A stretch of DNA of 64,000 bases from positions 1-64,000 of the forward strand of contig NZ_LIQG01000022.1 of the NCBI RefSeq assembly GCF_001418015.1, written 5' to 3'. Under the pieces are notes generated by a model. It made no database searches. It worked only from the letters and a program-made list of their open reading frames with translations, and was not told the origin of the DNA. Positions 18,117 to 26,274 of the stretch are shown piece by piece. The translations under genes were made by a program, and so were the position numbers. Position 1 is the first letter of the stretch. Each line of letters starts with the position of its first letter. This stretch comes from Lacinutrix mariniflava. Lineage in GTDB: Bacteria > Bacteroidota > Bacteroidia > Flavobacteriales > Flavobacteriaceae.

Positions 18117-19085
18117 ATGAAAATAAGCCCATTTTTAATCTTTGCACTGTTACTTATAACTAAAACTTATAGTCAAGAAACATATAAAGTAACTGCTAAA
18201 AACGGATTAAATATTAGAAAAGAATCAAGTTTAAAATCTGAAATTATAGGAAAAATAATATTTAATACAGAATTAGAAACTGTTAAATCTGATCAAAAAA
18301 AAGAAAAGATTTTTGATAATAATATCCCTATTGAAGGTGAGTGGGTTAAAATAGATTTATCTCAATTTAATGAAATAAAAACAACCATTAGCCATGGATA
18401 TATTTTTAACGGATTTTTAAAACTACAAAAACCTCACATACCTGTTGGCTATGTAGCGAATTACGATAACCTACCAAAATTAAAATTCGAAGAAATTAGT
18501 GAAAAAGAATTTATTAAATCAAATCCTATTACGACAACAATTTTACCCGAAATAGAAAAAAACGATTCACATTTTACGATTAAAACAAAGAATGACAGCT
18601 TCTCCTTTAAAAACTATAAAGACCATAAAGGAAATGAAGGTTGGTCTGGAAGTGAATATATGGGTTATTATCCTGAATTAGCTTTTCATGTCGTTATAAA
18701 TAGTTACACCTCTGGAAACTTAGGTTTTGCCGAACTTATATTAATTGATGATACAACGGATAACATATTTGATATAGCTTCAATAGGTGATGGTGCTATA
18801 GCAAAACCCATCCCATCACCTAATAAGGACTATTTAATATATTACTACAATTACATATATGAACAAAAAGAATGTTTTATTGCGCTTTTAAAAATAAATC
18901 CCAAAGAAAGAAACAATCCTAAAACATATTTAACAGAGCACAAAAGTTTTGATTCAAAAGAATGGGCTATTGAAGAAATAAGATGGAGTAATAACCATAC
19001 TTGCCTTATAAAAGGATATGAAGAAGTCTATGAAAATAAAGAATGGATCAAAAAATTTAAATATTATAAAACAGAAATTGAATAA
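18117..19085 (+). CDS. secreted protein with bacterial SH3 domain
   Basis: A 322-residue protein with a signal peptide cleaved after TKTYS (residue 19). A bacterial SH3 domain covers about residues 22-90, recognised by YKVTAKNGLNIRKESSLKS and ending GYIFNGFL. Such domains often bind peptidoglycan or peptides. The remaining 220 residues (YYPELAFHVVINSYTSGN onward) are beta-rich and unfamiliar. No transmembrane segment besides the signal. Confidence 0.8.
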   Translation: MKISPFLIFALLLITKTYSQETYKVTAKNGLNIRKESSLKSEIIGKIIFNTELETVKSDQKKEKIFDNNIPIEGEWVKIDLSQFNEIKTTISHGYIFNGFLKLQKPHIPVGYVANYDNLPKLKFEEISEKEFIKSNPITTTILPEIEKNDSHFTIKTKNDSFSFKNYKDHKGNEGWSGSEYMGYYPELAFHVVINSYTSGNLGFAELILIDDTTDNIFDIASIGDGAIAKPIPSPNKDYLIYYYNYIYEQKECFIALLKINPKERNNPKTYLTEHKSFDSKEWAIEEIRWSNNHTCLIKGYEEVYENKEWIKKFKYYKTEIE

Positions 19086-19111
19086 CTATGATTCACACAT
19101 TAAACAAAACG

Positions 19112-20017
19112 TTACTTAACCAACTCCTCTAGAGCCGATTCTAAATTAACATATTCAAACTTAAAACCAGACTTTTCGATCTTTTTAGAACATACGCGCT
19201 GACTTTCAAATAGTAGAATATGCATTTCTCCAAGTACGAGTTTCATTGCGAATTTTGGAATATTTGGTAAAAGCAAAGGCATTTTTAATTGCTTTGCAAT
19301 CGCTTTTGTAATTGCTTTATTTGTTGCTGGATTTGGAGCAACGCCATTATAGACACCTTTTAATTTATGCTCTAAAACGTGCATAAAAATGTTTGATAAA
19401 TCTTCTAAGTGAATCCAAGACATCCATTGCTCTCCGCTTCCCATTGCAGCTCCTGCTCCAAACTTAATAGGTTTTTCTAATTGTGGAAAAGCACCGCCTT
19501 TTTCAGAGAATACGATACCAATTCTCACTTTAGAAACAGTAATATTTAAGGTGTTAAAAGTATCCACTACTTGTTCCCATTCTTGCACTACTCTACCTAG
19601 AAAAGAATCGTTGATTTGTTTTTCATCTTCAGAATAATAATTCGTTAAAGAATCTGGATAATAGCCAATAGCACTTGCAGAGATAATTTGTTTTATGTTA
19701 TTTGGATTGTTTTTAACCGTTTCATGTAACAAAGCTGTAGTTTCTAACCTACTACTTAGCATAACTTGCTTATTAGCTTCTGTCCAACGTTTAGAAATAC
19801 TAGATCCTACTAAATGAATAATGACATCTACATCTTTTACACAATTAACATCAATTTCAGCTTTACTAGGATTCCAATAAAAACCTTGATAATTAGAAGT
19901 GTTTTCTATTTTAGATTTGCTTGTTGTTAAGTAATTAACCGCAATGCCATTATTATGACATTTTTTCACAATTTCAGTTCCAATTAAACCTGTTGCTCCT
20001 GTTATAAGTACGCGCAT
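19112..20017 (-). CDS. TIGR01777-family NAD-dependent epimerase
   Basis: A 301-residue Rossmann protein of the SDR superfamily, YfcH/SulA-like group. The nucleotide-binding motif is MRVLITGATGLIG at the very start. An active-site region has SASAIGYYPD, and a C-terminal DUF1731-type tail follows (ALEELV). I start at MRVLITG, not seven codons earlier, because the motif is normally at residue 1. The substrate is unknown. It may be cotranscribed after mnmD, 133 bases upstream. Confidence 0.9.
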   Translation of the reverse strand: MRVLITGATGLIGTEIVKKCHNNGIAVNYLTTSKSKIENTSNYQGFYWNPSKAEIDVNCVKDVDVIIHLVGSSISKRWTEANKQVMLSSRLETTALLHETVKNNPNNIKQIISASAIGYYPDSLTNYYSEDEKQINDSFLGRVVQEWEQVVDTFNTLNITVSKVRIGIVFSEKGGAFPQLEKPIKFGAGAAMGSGEQWMSWIHLEDLSNIFMHVLEHKLKGVYNGVAPNPATNKAITKAIAKQLKMPLLLPNIPKFAMKLVLGEMHILLFESQRVCSKKIEKSGFKFEYVNLESALEELVK

Positions 20018-20150
20018 CTCTTTTTTATAAAAATACAATTTTAGTTTGTAGTTATAAACACCTAAAGCACTAATGTTTCGTTAAATATTAAGGTGCTAAA
20101 AATTATTATATTAATTAAAAAAAAGCGTTTTAAACAAACCAAAATAGCAA

Positions 20151-20825
20151 CTATAACTTAACAGCCCTTAACATGTGTCGTTTTCCTGGAGGCCCTTTTA
20201 CTTTTTCTACAGTAAACCCAACCGAAATCATAGCACGTCTTGCATGACCTTGAGCACAATAAGTAACTAATACTCCATTAGGTTTCATGGCTTCGTACAT
20301 GTTTTTAAAAATAGCCTCTGTCCATAACTCTGGTTGTACTCTTGGCCCAAAAGCATCAAAATAAACAACATCAAACTTGTTTTTATCTGCTATTTCAGAA
20401 AACTGTTTCTGCTGTTTTTTAAGATTGAAATTTTTAGATACAATGCACTCTTTTTCCCAATCACATTCATGAATAGCATCAAAAACAACATCGTCTTTTA
20501 ATGCTTCAGAATAGTTTAAAGCCTTTAGTTCTTCTTTAGAAATAGGAAAACCTTCCACTCCAGCATAATTACAATTTAAGTTTAATGCTTCAGCTTTAAT
20601 TGCTGTTAAAAAAGCATTTAATCCTGTACCAAAACCTATTTCTAAAATAGAGATTTCAGAGTCTTTAGCATAGCCTTCCGAAGTACAAAAAAAGGCTAAG
20701 CCATGTTCTAAATAAACATGCTCAGCCTCTTGTATTGCTCCGTGTGTAGAATGGTATTGCTCGTTCCACTCTGGTATGTGGATGGTTGTAGAACCATCGT
20801 CTGTTATTATTATTTTGCGTTCCAA
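20151..20825 (-). CDS. mnmD: tRNA mnm5s2U34 methyltransferase MnmD
   Basis: A 224-residue SAM-dependent methyltransferase corresponding to the MnmC1 half of bifunctional MnmC, standing alone. It converts nm5s2U to mnm5s2U at the wobble base of several tRNAs. The SAM site is LEIGFGTGLNAF near residue 62. FDAFGPRVQPELWT near residue 153 is the family's catalytic block, and GPPGKRHMLRA ends the protein. The FAD-dependent MnmC2 half is absent. It starts five bases after the stop of the DUF4920 gene, so the two form an operon. Confidence 0.92.
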   Translation of the reverse strand: MERKIIITDDGSTTIHIPEWNEQYHSTHGAIQEAEHVYLEHGLAFFCTSEGYAKDSEISILEIGFGTGLNAFLTAIKAEALNLNCNYAGVEGFPISKEELKALNYSEALKDDVVFDAIHECDWEKECIVSKNFNLKKQQKQFSEIADKNKFDVVYFDAFGPRVQPELWTEAIFKNMYEAMKPNGVLVTYCAQGHARRAMISVGFTVEKVKGPPGKRHMLRAVKL

Positions 20826-20830
20826 ATAAA

Positions 20831-21334
20831 CTATTGCTTTAATAAAACACCATCTGCTTCAAAAGAAAACGTACGTTTTGGCGCTATAATAGCTGCAATT
20901 GCTTCTTCACTTTCTCCGCCGTCTTCTGCATAATGCCTTTGTTCTTCCACAGACACCTCTTTTACGTAAGCTTTTCCGTTTACAATAACTTCTTTTCCTG
21001 TAATATCTTTAGGCATAAAAAATCCGTAGTCTTTAAACTTAACCATAACCTGCTCTCCATTATCTAAATCTAATTTCATCCAACAGCCTTTAGATTGGCA
21101 AACCTCATCTACTTTTGCAATCATTTTAGTGTTTATGCTATCACCAACATTCATTGCTTTATAATGTTCTGCCATAGATTTTACTGCAATAGCATCGTCT
21201 GCAATAATTTCTTCTCCAAACGACTTGTAATTAACAGCCATTTCTTTAGCCACCTCAACAGCCTCTTCTTTTTTCGCTTCTTTACATGCTACAATACTGA
21301 AAACAACAGCTAGTGCCAATACTACTTTTCTCAT
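20831..21334 (-). CDS. DUF4920-domain lipoprotein
   Basis: A 167-residue protein with a lipobox at Cys17 (SIVACK) and an acidic/lysine linker. The DUF4920 core contains YKSFGEEIIADDA, VDEVCQSKGCWMKLDL and VMVKFKDYGFFMPKD. The paired cysteines in CQSKGCW may form a disulfide or bind metal. DUF4920 proteins are periplasmic and uncharacterised. A TATCTTTG box upstream is the likely operon promoter with mnmD. Confidence 0.88.
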   Translation of the reverse strand: MRKVVLALAVVFSIVACKEAKKEEAVEVAKEMAVNYKSFGEEIIADDAIAVKSMAEHYKAMNVGDSINTKMIAKVDEVCQSKGCWMKLDLDNGEQVMVKFKDYGFFMPKDITGKEVIVNGKAYVKEVSVEEQRHYAEDGGESEEAIAAIIAPKRTFSFEADGVLLKQ

Positions 21335-21369
21335 ATTACTATATTTTATTAAATTGGTTTTTACTACTT

Positions 21370-21377
21370 CAAAGATA
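21370..21377 (-). promoter_or_regulatory. -7 box of the DUF4920-mnmD operon (TATCTTTG)
   Basis: Minus-strand TAnnTTTG match 36 bases before the ATG, divergent from the ilvE box. Confidence 0.5.
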
Positions 21378-21420
21378 GTATTTTAAGATGAAAAATCTGA
21401 TTTCTTAATTCTTAATTCTG

Positions 21421-21428
21421 TACTTTTG
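21421..21428 (+). promoter_or_regulatory. -7 box of ilvE (TACTTTTG)
   Basis: TAnnTTTG match 27 bases before the ilvE ATG. Confidence 0.5.
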
Positions 21429-21454
21429 CAATAGTAAAGACATACAATATTTTC

Positions 21455-22522
21455 ATGAAAAACATCACTAAAGATCAAGTAGAAATTACAAAAGCTAAAA
21501 ACTCTAAAATTGATAGTATCGATTTTAATGATCTTGCTTTTGGTCAAGTATTTTCAGATCACATGCTAACATGCGATTATAAGGATGGCAAATGGCAACA
21601 ACCAAAAATTGAGCCTTTTGCACCTATTACATTAATGCCTTCTGCAAAGATTTTTCATTACGGACAATCTATTTTTGAAGGTATGAAAGCTTATAAAGAT
21701 GCTAATGACGATGTACTTTTATTTCGCCCAACGGATAACGTAAAACGTTTAAACATTTCAGCAAAACGTTTATGTATTCCAGAAATTCCTGAAAACTATT
21801 TTATGGAAGGTTTAAAAGCCCTTTTAGACCTAGAAAAGGATTGGATTCCTACAAAAGAAGGAAGCTCTTTATACCTTAGACCTTTTATTTTTGCAACTGG
21901 AGAAGGTTTTCACGCATCTCCTGCAGACGAGTATAAATTTATTATTGCTTGTGCACCTTCTGGACCTTATTTTTCTGGAAAAGTAAAAGTTTTAATCGAA
22001 GAAACGTATTCGCGTTCTGCAAATGGTGGTGTTGGTTTTGCTAAAGCTGGTGGTAATTATGCTGGACAGTTTTACCCAACACAATTAGCTAAAGATAAAG
22101 GTTACCAACAGGTAATTTGGACAGACGACACGTCTCACGAATATATTGAAGAAGCTGGTGCAATGAATGTTTTTGTGCGTATTAACGACACATTAATCAC
22201 TTCTCCTGTAAGTGATAGAATTCTTGATGGAATTACTAGAAAAAGTATTTTAGATATCGCTAAAGCGGAAGGCATAAACACCGAAGTAAGAAAAATTAAA
22301 GTTAGCGAACTTGTTGAAGCTGCTAAAGATGGAAGTTTAAAAGAAATTTTCGGTGCTGGAACAGCAGCTGTAATTTCTCCTATTTCTGGTTTTGGTTTTA
22401 GAGATTCAGATTTCGATTTACCAGAAATAGAAGATACTTATGCTAGTAAATTAAAAGCTCGTATTGTAGCAATACAAACTAATAAAACTGAAGATCCTTT
22501 TGGATGGAGAGTTAAAATTTAG
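21455..22522 (+). CDS. ilvE: branched-chain amino acid aminotransferase
   Basis: A 355-residue class IV PLP aminotransferase, the longer type close to eukaryotic BCAT. It makes leucine, isoleucine and valine from their keto acids using glutamate. The PLP lysine is in FAKAGGNYAG near residue 196. HYGQSIFEGMKAY, LYLRPF and EEAGAMNVF are family motifs, and IFGAGTAAVISPI binds the cofactor phosphate. Other ilv genes are not nearby. Confidence 0.95.
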   Translation: MKNITKDQVEITKAKNSKIDSIDFNDLAFGQVFSDHMLTCDYKDGKWQQPKIEPFAPITLMPSAKIFHYGQSIFEGMKAYKDANDDVLLFRPTDNVKRLNISAKRLCIPEIPENYFMEGLKALLDLEKDWIPTKEGSSLYLRPFIFATGEGFHASPADEYKFIIACAPSGPYFSGKVKVLIEETYSRSANGGVGFAKAGGNYAGQFYPTQLAKDKGYQQVIWTDDTSHEYIEEAGAMNVFVRINDTLITSPVSDRILDGITRKSILDIAKAEGINTEVRKIKVSELVEAAKDGSLKEIFGAGTAAVISPISGFGFRDSDFDLPEIEDTYASKLKARIVAIQTNKTEDPFGWRVKI

Positions 22523-22631
22523 TTTCTAAATTTTAAACAAAATAAATAGAGTTCTGTTTACAGCACGTATTCTTATAAGTAAAAAAGCAGTCTAGATTCT
22601 AGATCTTTTTTACTTTACATAACTATATATT

Positions 22632-23018
22632 TTACTTTTCTAAAATTTCTTTAATATTTGGTTTAAAATAGTTTGGGCCTTTTAAAACCTTACCATCTTC
22701 TCTATAAATTGGCTGTCCATCTTCTCCTAACTTACTCATATTACTGCGCTGGATTTCGTTAAAGACTTCCTCTATTTTATGCTGCATACCATGTTCTATA
22801 ATGGTACCACATAAAATATAAAGCATATCTCCTAAAGCATCTGCCACTTCTACCAAATCGTTATTATTTGCAGCTTCTAAATACTCTTCGTTTTCTTCTT
22901 GCATTAAATTAAAACGCAACGTGTTTTTAGGTATTCCTAAGTCGGCTTTTGGAGCTTCTAAATGCCCTATTTTAAATGCTGTATGAAATGCTTTTACTGC
23001 TTCTATTTTATTTTTCAT
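22632..23018 (-). CDS. MazG-like NTP pyrophosphohydrolase
   Basis: A 128-residue all-alpha protein. Metal-binding residues are seen in EENEEYLEA and VADALGDMLYI, the E-x2-E ... D-x3-D pattern of the all-alpha NTP pyrophosphatase superfamily (MazG, HisE, dUTPase-like). The closest match I recall is the flavobacterial group annotated as phosphoribosyl-ATP pyrophosphohydrolase-like or nucleoside triphosphate pyrophosphohydrolase. The substrate cannot be told from sequence. It stands alone and is not in a his operon. Confidence 0.85.
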   Translation of the reverse strand: MKNKIEAVKAFHTAFKIGHLEAPKADLGIPKNTLRFNLMQEENEEYLEAANNNDLVEVADALGDMLYILCGTIIEHGMQHKIEEVFNEIQRSNMSKLGEDGQPIYREDGKVLKGPNYFKPNIKEILEK

Positions 23019-23138
23019 GTCTTCTTTTAGTTATTTTTTTTTATCTATTACTTTAAACATTCATCAAATTATATCCTAATTAATACTACTTTAATAAGGA
23101 ATGTTACATTGAAAGCCATTTTTACTACTTCTATTCGT

Positions 23139-23146
23139 TATTTTTG
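23139..23146 (+). promoter_or_regulatory. -7 box (TATTTTTG) of the 61-residue membrane protein gene
   Basis: TAnnTTTG match. It covers the TTG at 23144 that a longer reading frame would use as start, which favours the ATG at 23162. Confidence 0.5.
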
Positions 23147-23161
23147 CATAAAAATAATACT

Positions 23162-23347
23162 ATGTTTAGTTCAGGACAATTAATATTCGCCATTTGTTTT
23201 TCAGTTGTGTTCATTTCTGCATTAATTTACACCTATAGAAAAGATCTAAAGCTGCATAAGCAGCATTACAAAGGCACCATTTGGGTATTAGTTGCGTTCA
23301 TTTCCTTTATTGGACTTATAGCTACTATTAAATTTGTTTTTAAATAA
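23162..23347 (+). CDS. small two-helix membrane protein
   Basis: A 61-residue protein with two predicted membrane helices, about residues 6-24 (LIFAICFSVVFISALIY) and 41-58 (IWVLVAFISFIGLIATI), joined by a basic loop (RKDLKLHKQHYKG). The positive-inside rule puts the loop in the cytoplasm. The ATG at 23162 is chosen because the promoter box covers the upstream TTG. Small proteins of this kind are conserved in flavobacteria as far as I recall; no function is known. Confidence 0.7.
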   Translation: MFSSGQLIFAICFSVVFISALIYTYRKDLKLHKQHYKGTIWVLVAFISFIGLIATIKFVFK

Positions 23348-23392
23348 AAAACTCATTCTTCAGCATAAAATACTGTAATTGCAGATATTTCG

Positions 23393-23400
23393 TAAATTTG
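23393..23400 (+). promoter_or_regulatory. -7 box (TAAATTTG) of the SRPBCC-GyrI gene
   Basis: TAnnTTTG match 26 bases before the ATG at 23427; probably also drives crcB. Confidence 0.5.
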
Positions 23401-23426
23401 AATGTGAGTAATTCCCTTATTAAAAT

Positions 23427-24449
23427 ATGAAAGCTTTAAAATATATTTTCTTCCTTATACTAATTACTATAATTGCCTTAGCAATTTACATAGCTGTGCA
23501 ACCTAGCGAATTTTCTGTAACAAGAACACGCACAATTAATGCACCTGCAGCTGTAATTTATAAAAACGTAAATGATTTTAAAAACTGGAAATTTTGGTCC
23601 TCTTGGGCAGAAAAGAATCCAGACATGAAAATAACTTTACCAGAATTAACACAAGGCGAAGGTTCTAGTTATACATGGGAAGATAAAGATGGTATTGGTA
23701 CAATGAAAACTATTGAAACAAACACCAATAAATCTATAGAACAAGTAATGCAGTTTGCAGACTTTCCATCGTCTGATGTTTCATGGAAATTTAAACCAAA
23801 TGCAGATGGCTCAACAGATGTCTCTTGGAACATAACAGGTAAAGATTTACCATTCGGATTTAAAGCTTTTACTGCTTTTATGGGTGGCATGGAAAAGCAA
23901 ATTGGTCCAGAATACGAACGTAGTTTAGAGAAACTTGATAGTATTGTTCTTTTAGGGATGAAAAAATATAGTATTGTTGTTGCTAAAGAAACAACACAAC
24001 ACAGTGGAGGATATTACATTTATAATACTGCTGCTACAACTCTAGACGATTTTAAAAGCAAAGTAGCTACAATGTTACCTGCAGTTGTAACTTATGCTCA
24101 AAAGAATAACATTACAATGGCTGGTGCGCCTTATGTATTATATCATAAATATGATGAAGAAAATAATGCTGTCATGTTTTCATGTTGTGTACCAACAACA
24201 GCCCGAGTAATTACTACAGGAGGCACTATTTTAACAGGACAATTAGCTCCTTTTAAAGCTGTAAAAACGACCTTAAATGGAGATTACAGCAACTTAAAAG
24301 AAGCTTGGGAAAAAGCAACAAAATCAATTCTAACTAGTGGTTTAGAACAAGACGAAAACGGACCAAATATTGAAGCTTACTTAAATACGCCAATAAACAC
24401 TCCTAATCCTGCAGACTTAAAAACTGAAATTTATATTGCTGTAAAATAA
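23427..24449 (+). CDS. SRPBCC domain fused to GyrI-like domain
   Basis: A 340-residue protein with an N-terminal membrane helix (residues 4-24). A SRPBCC (START/polyketide-cyclase type) ligand-binding domain covers about 30-170, marked by TRTRTINAPAAVIYKNVNDF and NWKFWSSW. A GyrI-like / AraC effector-binding domain spans about 180-338 (AGAPYVLYHKYDEENNAVMF). Both halves are small-molecule binding folds with no DNA-binding part, so it is likely a membrane-anchored ligand-binding protein. CrcB starts two bases after its stop, so they form an operon. Confidence 0.88.
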   Translation: MKALKYIFFLILITIIALAIYIAVQPSEFSVTRTRTINAPAAVIYKNVNDFKNWKFWSSWAEKNPDMKITLPELTQGEGSSYTWEDKDGIGTMKTIETNTNKSIEQVMQFADFPSSDVSWKFKPNADGSTDVSWNITGKDLPFGFKAFTAFMGGMEKQIGPEYERSLEKLDSIVLLGMKKYSIVVAKETTQHSGGYYIYNTAATTLDDFKSKVATMLPAVVTYAQKNNITMAGAPYVLYHKYDEENNAVMFSCCVPTTARVITTGGTILTGQLAPFKAVKTTLNGDYSNLKEAWEKATKSILTSGLEQDENGPNIEAYLNTPINTPNPADLKTEIYIAVK

Positions 24450-24451
24450 CT

Positions 24452-24823
24452 ATGAAAAACGTATTACTTGTATTTATTGGTGGTGGTTTTGGTAGTGTAC
24501 TGCGCTATTTACTTGGTAAGTTTTTAAATAATACCGAAAACGGAATACCTTACGGTACTTTTGCTGCCAACATTTTAGGAAGTTTACTAATAGGTATTAT
24601 ACTAGGTTTAGCGCTTAAAAACAATACGCTATCCCAAAATAGCACCTTATTATTAGCTACTGGTTTTTGTGGCGGATTTACCACTTTTTCAAGCTTCGCT
24701 TATGAGAATCATGTATTCTTAAAAGCTGGAGATTTTACAAGTTTTGCTATTTACACTATTGCCAGTTTTGTTATTGGATTTTTAGCTGTATTTGGCGGTA
24801 TGTATTTAGCCAAAAGTTTTTAG
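24452..24823 (+). CDS. crcB: fluoride channel CrcB/FluC
   Basis: A 123-residue, four-helix membrane protein that works as a dual-topology dimer to expel fluoride. The family motifs GGGFGSVLRYLLG, GTFAANILGSLLIG and TGFCGGFTTFSSFAYE are all present. The gene lies two bases after the SRPBCC-GyrI gene. I saw no fluoride riboswitch ahead of the pair. Its 3' end overlaps the convergent DUF1684 gene by four bases. Confidence 0.95.
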   Translation: MKNVLLVFIGGGFGSVLRYLLGKFLNNTENGIPYGTFAANILGSLLIGIILGLALKNNTLSQNSTLLLATGFCGGFTTFSSFAYENHVFLKAGDFTSFAIYTIASFVIGFLAVFGGMYLAKSF

Positions 24824-25428
24824 TGCTTTGCATAAGCTTTAATTCCTGCTTCAATTTTTTCATCTATACTATTTCCTCTAGGTACGATTGGGCAAGAATA
24901 CTTGTCGTTATAAGCACAATATGGGTTGTAGGCTTTATTAAAATCGACAACTAAATTAGCACCTTCTTCTGGTATGCGCAAATCAATATAGCGTCCACCT
25001 CCATAACTAGTATCTCCGTTGGTATCGTCTAAAAACGGTAGAAACAAATAATCTTCAAAACCTTCTTTCTCCATTAAATCCTGACCTTGATAAATATTTA
25101 AATCGTACACGTTGCCATTCAATTTAAAGGATAAAACACCATAAACACGCTCATTAGAAACGCGACTTGTAGTCGTTTTCATTTTAAACCATTTCGAATT
25201 TGGTGTTGTTTTTAATGTAGCAGTAACAACATAAGTAGAATCAAATTTAAAAAAATATAAGCCTTTAAAATCTTTTCTATCTTTATCTTTTAAAGGTGAT
25301 TCTGACGCATCTTTAAAATCTGAATTCATTTCGCGTTGCCATTCTGTATCTCCTAAAAGTGGTTGCTTATCTTGAGCACAGCTTAAAGCTGAAACAAATA
25401 ACACAAAAAGTATAATATGCTTTTTCAT
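24820..25428 (-). CDS. DUF1684-domain lipoprotein
   Basis: A 202-residue protein with a lipobox at Cys17 (SALSCAQ). The DUF1684 fold is recognised by YQGQDLMEKEGFEDYLFLPF, TNGDTSYGGGRYIDL and FNKAYNPYCAYNDKYSCPI. DUF1684 proteins are uncharacterised; a heme-type role has been suggested only loosely, so I assign none. It overlaps crcB tail-to-tail and lies 23 bases after the DUF4252 gene on the same strand. Confidence 0.88.
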   Translation of the reverse strand: MKKHIILFVLFVSALSCAQDKQPLLGDTEWQREMNSDFKDASESPLKDKDRKDFKGLYFFKFDSTYVVTATLKTTPNSKWFKMKTTTSRVSNERVYGVLSFKLNGNVYDLNIYQGQDLMEKEGFEDYLFLPFLDDTNGDTSYGGGRYIDLRIPEEGANLVVDFNKAYNPYCAYNDKYSCPIVPRGNSIDEKIEAGIKAYAKH

Positions 25429-25451
25429 AATAGAATTGAGGTCTGTTAATT

Positions 25452-25994
25452 TTAATTATTTGGGTTGAATGATGGATTTAAACTAGGACTCATATTAGAT
25501 TTATAAGACTGTAGCAAATCTAGAGATAATGCTTCGAAATTTTTGGCTTCAGATAATGTTTTAATCTTATCCGGATCAAAACGACCTTGCAAATAAAAAG
25601 CTGTCGCTTCTTTTTCATCACAATTAAAAAGAATAACATCGGTTAGTACATTACCATTTTCTTTAACCGAAATAATACGTGTGTTTTTAACCTGATTATC
25701 TCTAAACATATCCAGATATCCTGCACTTGTAACTGCATTCATTTCTGTTATTATTTGCTGCCTTCTAAAAGGCGAAACACTATTCAGTTTTATATATTTT
25801 ACATCTTGAAGATTGCCTATAATATTTTTTGTTTCTGGTGACACCGAACTTAAAAGTGCTTTCATAACATTTGGAACCTGAAAAGAAGTAGCACCCAAAT
25901 CTGTTTTATGAGTGTTATAAAAACCTTGAAAAGAAGCACTACTGCATGAAAAAAGCAACAAAAAAACACCAAACATTAAAATTGTTTTCTTCAT
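25452..25994 (-). CDS. DUF4252-like lipoprotein
   Basis: A 180-residue protein with a lipobox at Cys17 (LLFSCSSA). The body resembles DUF4252 (residues about 30-165; VKYIKLNSVSPFRRQQI, LQGRFDPDKI). DUF4252 genes often sit by ECF sigma-factor/anti-sigma pairs in Bacteroidota; here no such pair adjoins. First gene of a two-lipoprotein unit with the DUF1684 gene. The TACTTTTG box upstream is its probable promoter. Confidence 0.8.
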   Translation of the reverse strand: MKKTILMFGVFLLLFSCSSASFQGFYNTHKTDLGATSFQVPNVMKALLSSVSPETKNIIGNLQDVKYIKLNSVSPFRRQQIITEMNAVTSAGYLDMFRDNQVKNTRIISVKENGNVLTDVILFNCDEKEATAFYLQGRFDPDKIKTLSEAKNFEALSLDLLQSYKSNMSPSLNPSFNPNN

Positions 25995-26016
25995 AAAAAA
26001 TATATTTATCTCGTTT

Positions 26017-26024
26017 CAAAAGTA
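26017..26024 (-). promoter_or_regulatory. -7 box (TACTTTTG) of the DUF4252-DUF1684 unit
   Basis: Minus-strand TAnnTTTG match 23 bases before the ATG at 25994. A plus-strand box (26044-26051) starts 20 bases away. Confidence 0.5.
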
Positions 26025-26043
26025 CAACTTTAAAAAAAATGTT

Positions 26044-26051
26044 TAGCTTTG
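26044..26051 (+). promoter_or_regulatory. -7 box (TAGCTTTG) of a possible short transcript
   Basis: Plus-strand TAnnTTTG match. The next downstream signals are a hairpin at 26111-26126 and a terminator at 26181-26200, with no convincing gene between. Confidence 0.35.
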
Positions 26052-26055
26052 GAGT

Positions 26056-26207
26056 CTTAAAACATAAATAAAAATGAATTTAGTCATTAGAAATTATAAA
26101 CAATATACCTCTTGTAGAGTTACAAGTTGGGCTTGCTATATTTTATGATGATCTAAATATCAATTAATACAATATTAAAAGTCCAACTTCGTAGTTGGAC
26201 TTTTTTA
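26056..26207 (+). ncRNA. candidate short transcript upstream of the MFS gene
   Basis: The 280-base gap holds a plus-strand TAGCTTTG box, a six-base-pair hairpin (CTTGTA / TACAAG, 26111-26126) and then a strong terminator at 26181-26200 that no plus-strand gene uses. Either a small RNA of about 150 nt is made here, or this is a leader that attenuates the MFS gene 68 bases on. A 24-codon ORF (MNLVIRNYKQYTSCR...) lies inside; it could be a leader peptide but has no independent support. Confidence 0.3.
26176..26207 (+). terminator. orphan terminator before the MFS gene
   Basis: Arms GTCCAAC (26181-26187) and GTTGGAC (26194-26200) around TTCGTA, with a run of six T. Strong by appearance, but it follows no plus-strand gene. 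Confidence 0.75.
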
Positions 26208-26274
26208 ATTTAAGCCTATTACGAATTAAACTTTTAGTTAATGAAATAAACCGAAAACAAAAACCAACCAAACC

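Noticed and set aside
23347-23427. Fluoride riboswitch ahead of the crcB unit
   Set aside because: The gap before the SRPBCC-GyrI gene is only 79 bases with a promoter in it, crcB follows by two bases, and no crcB-motif RNA pattern was seen.
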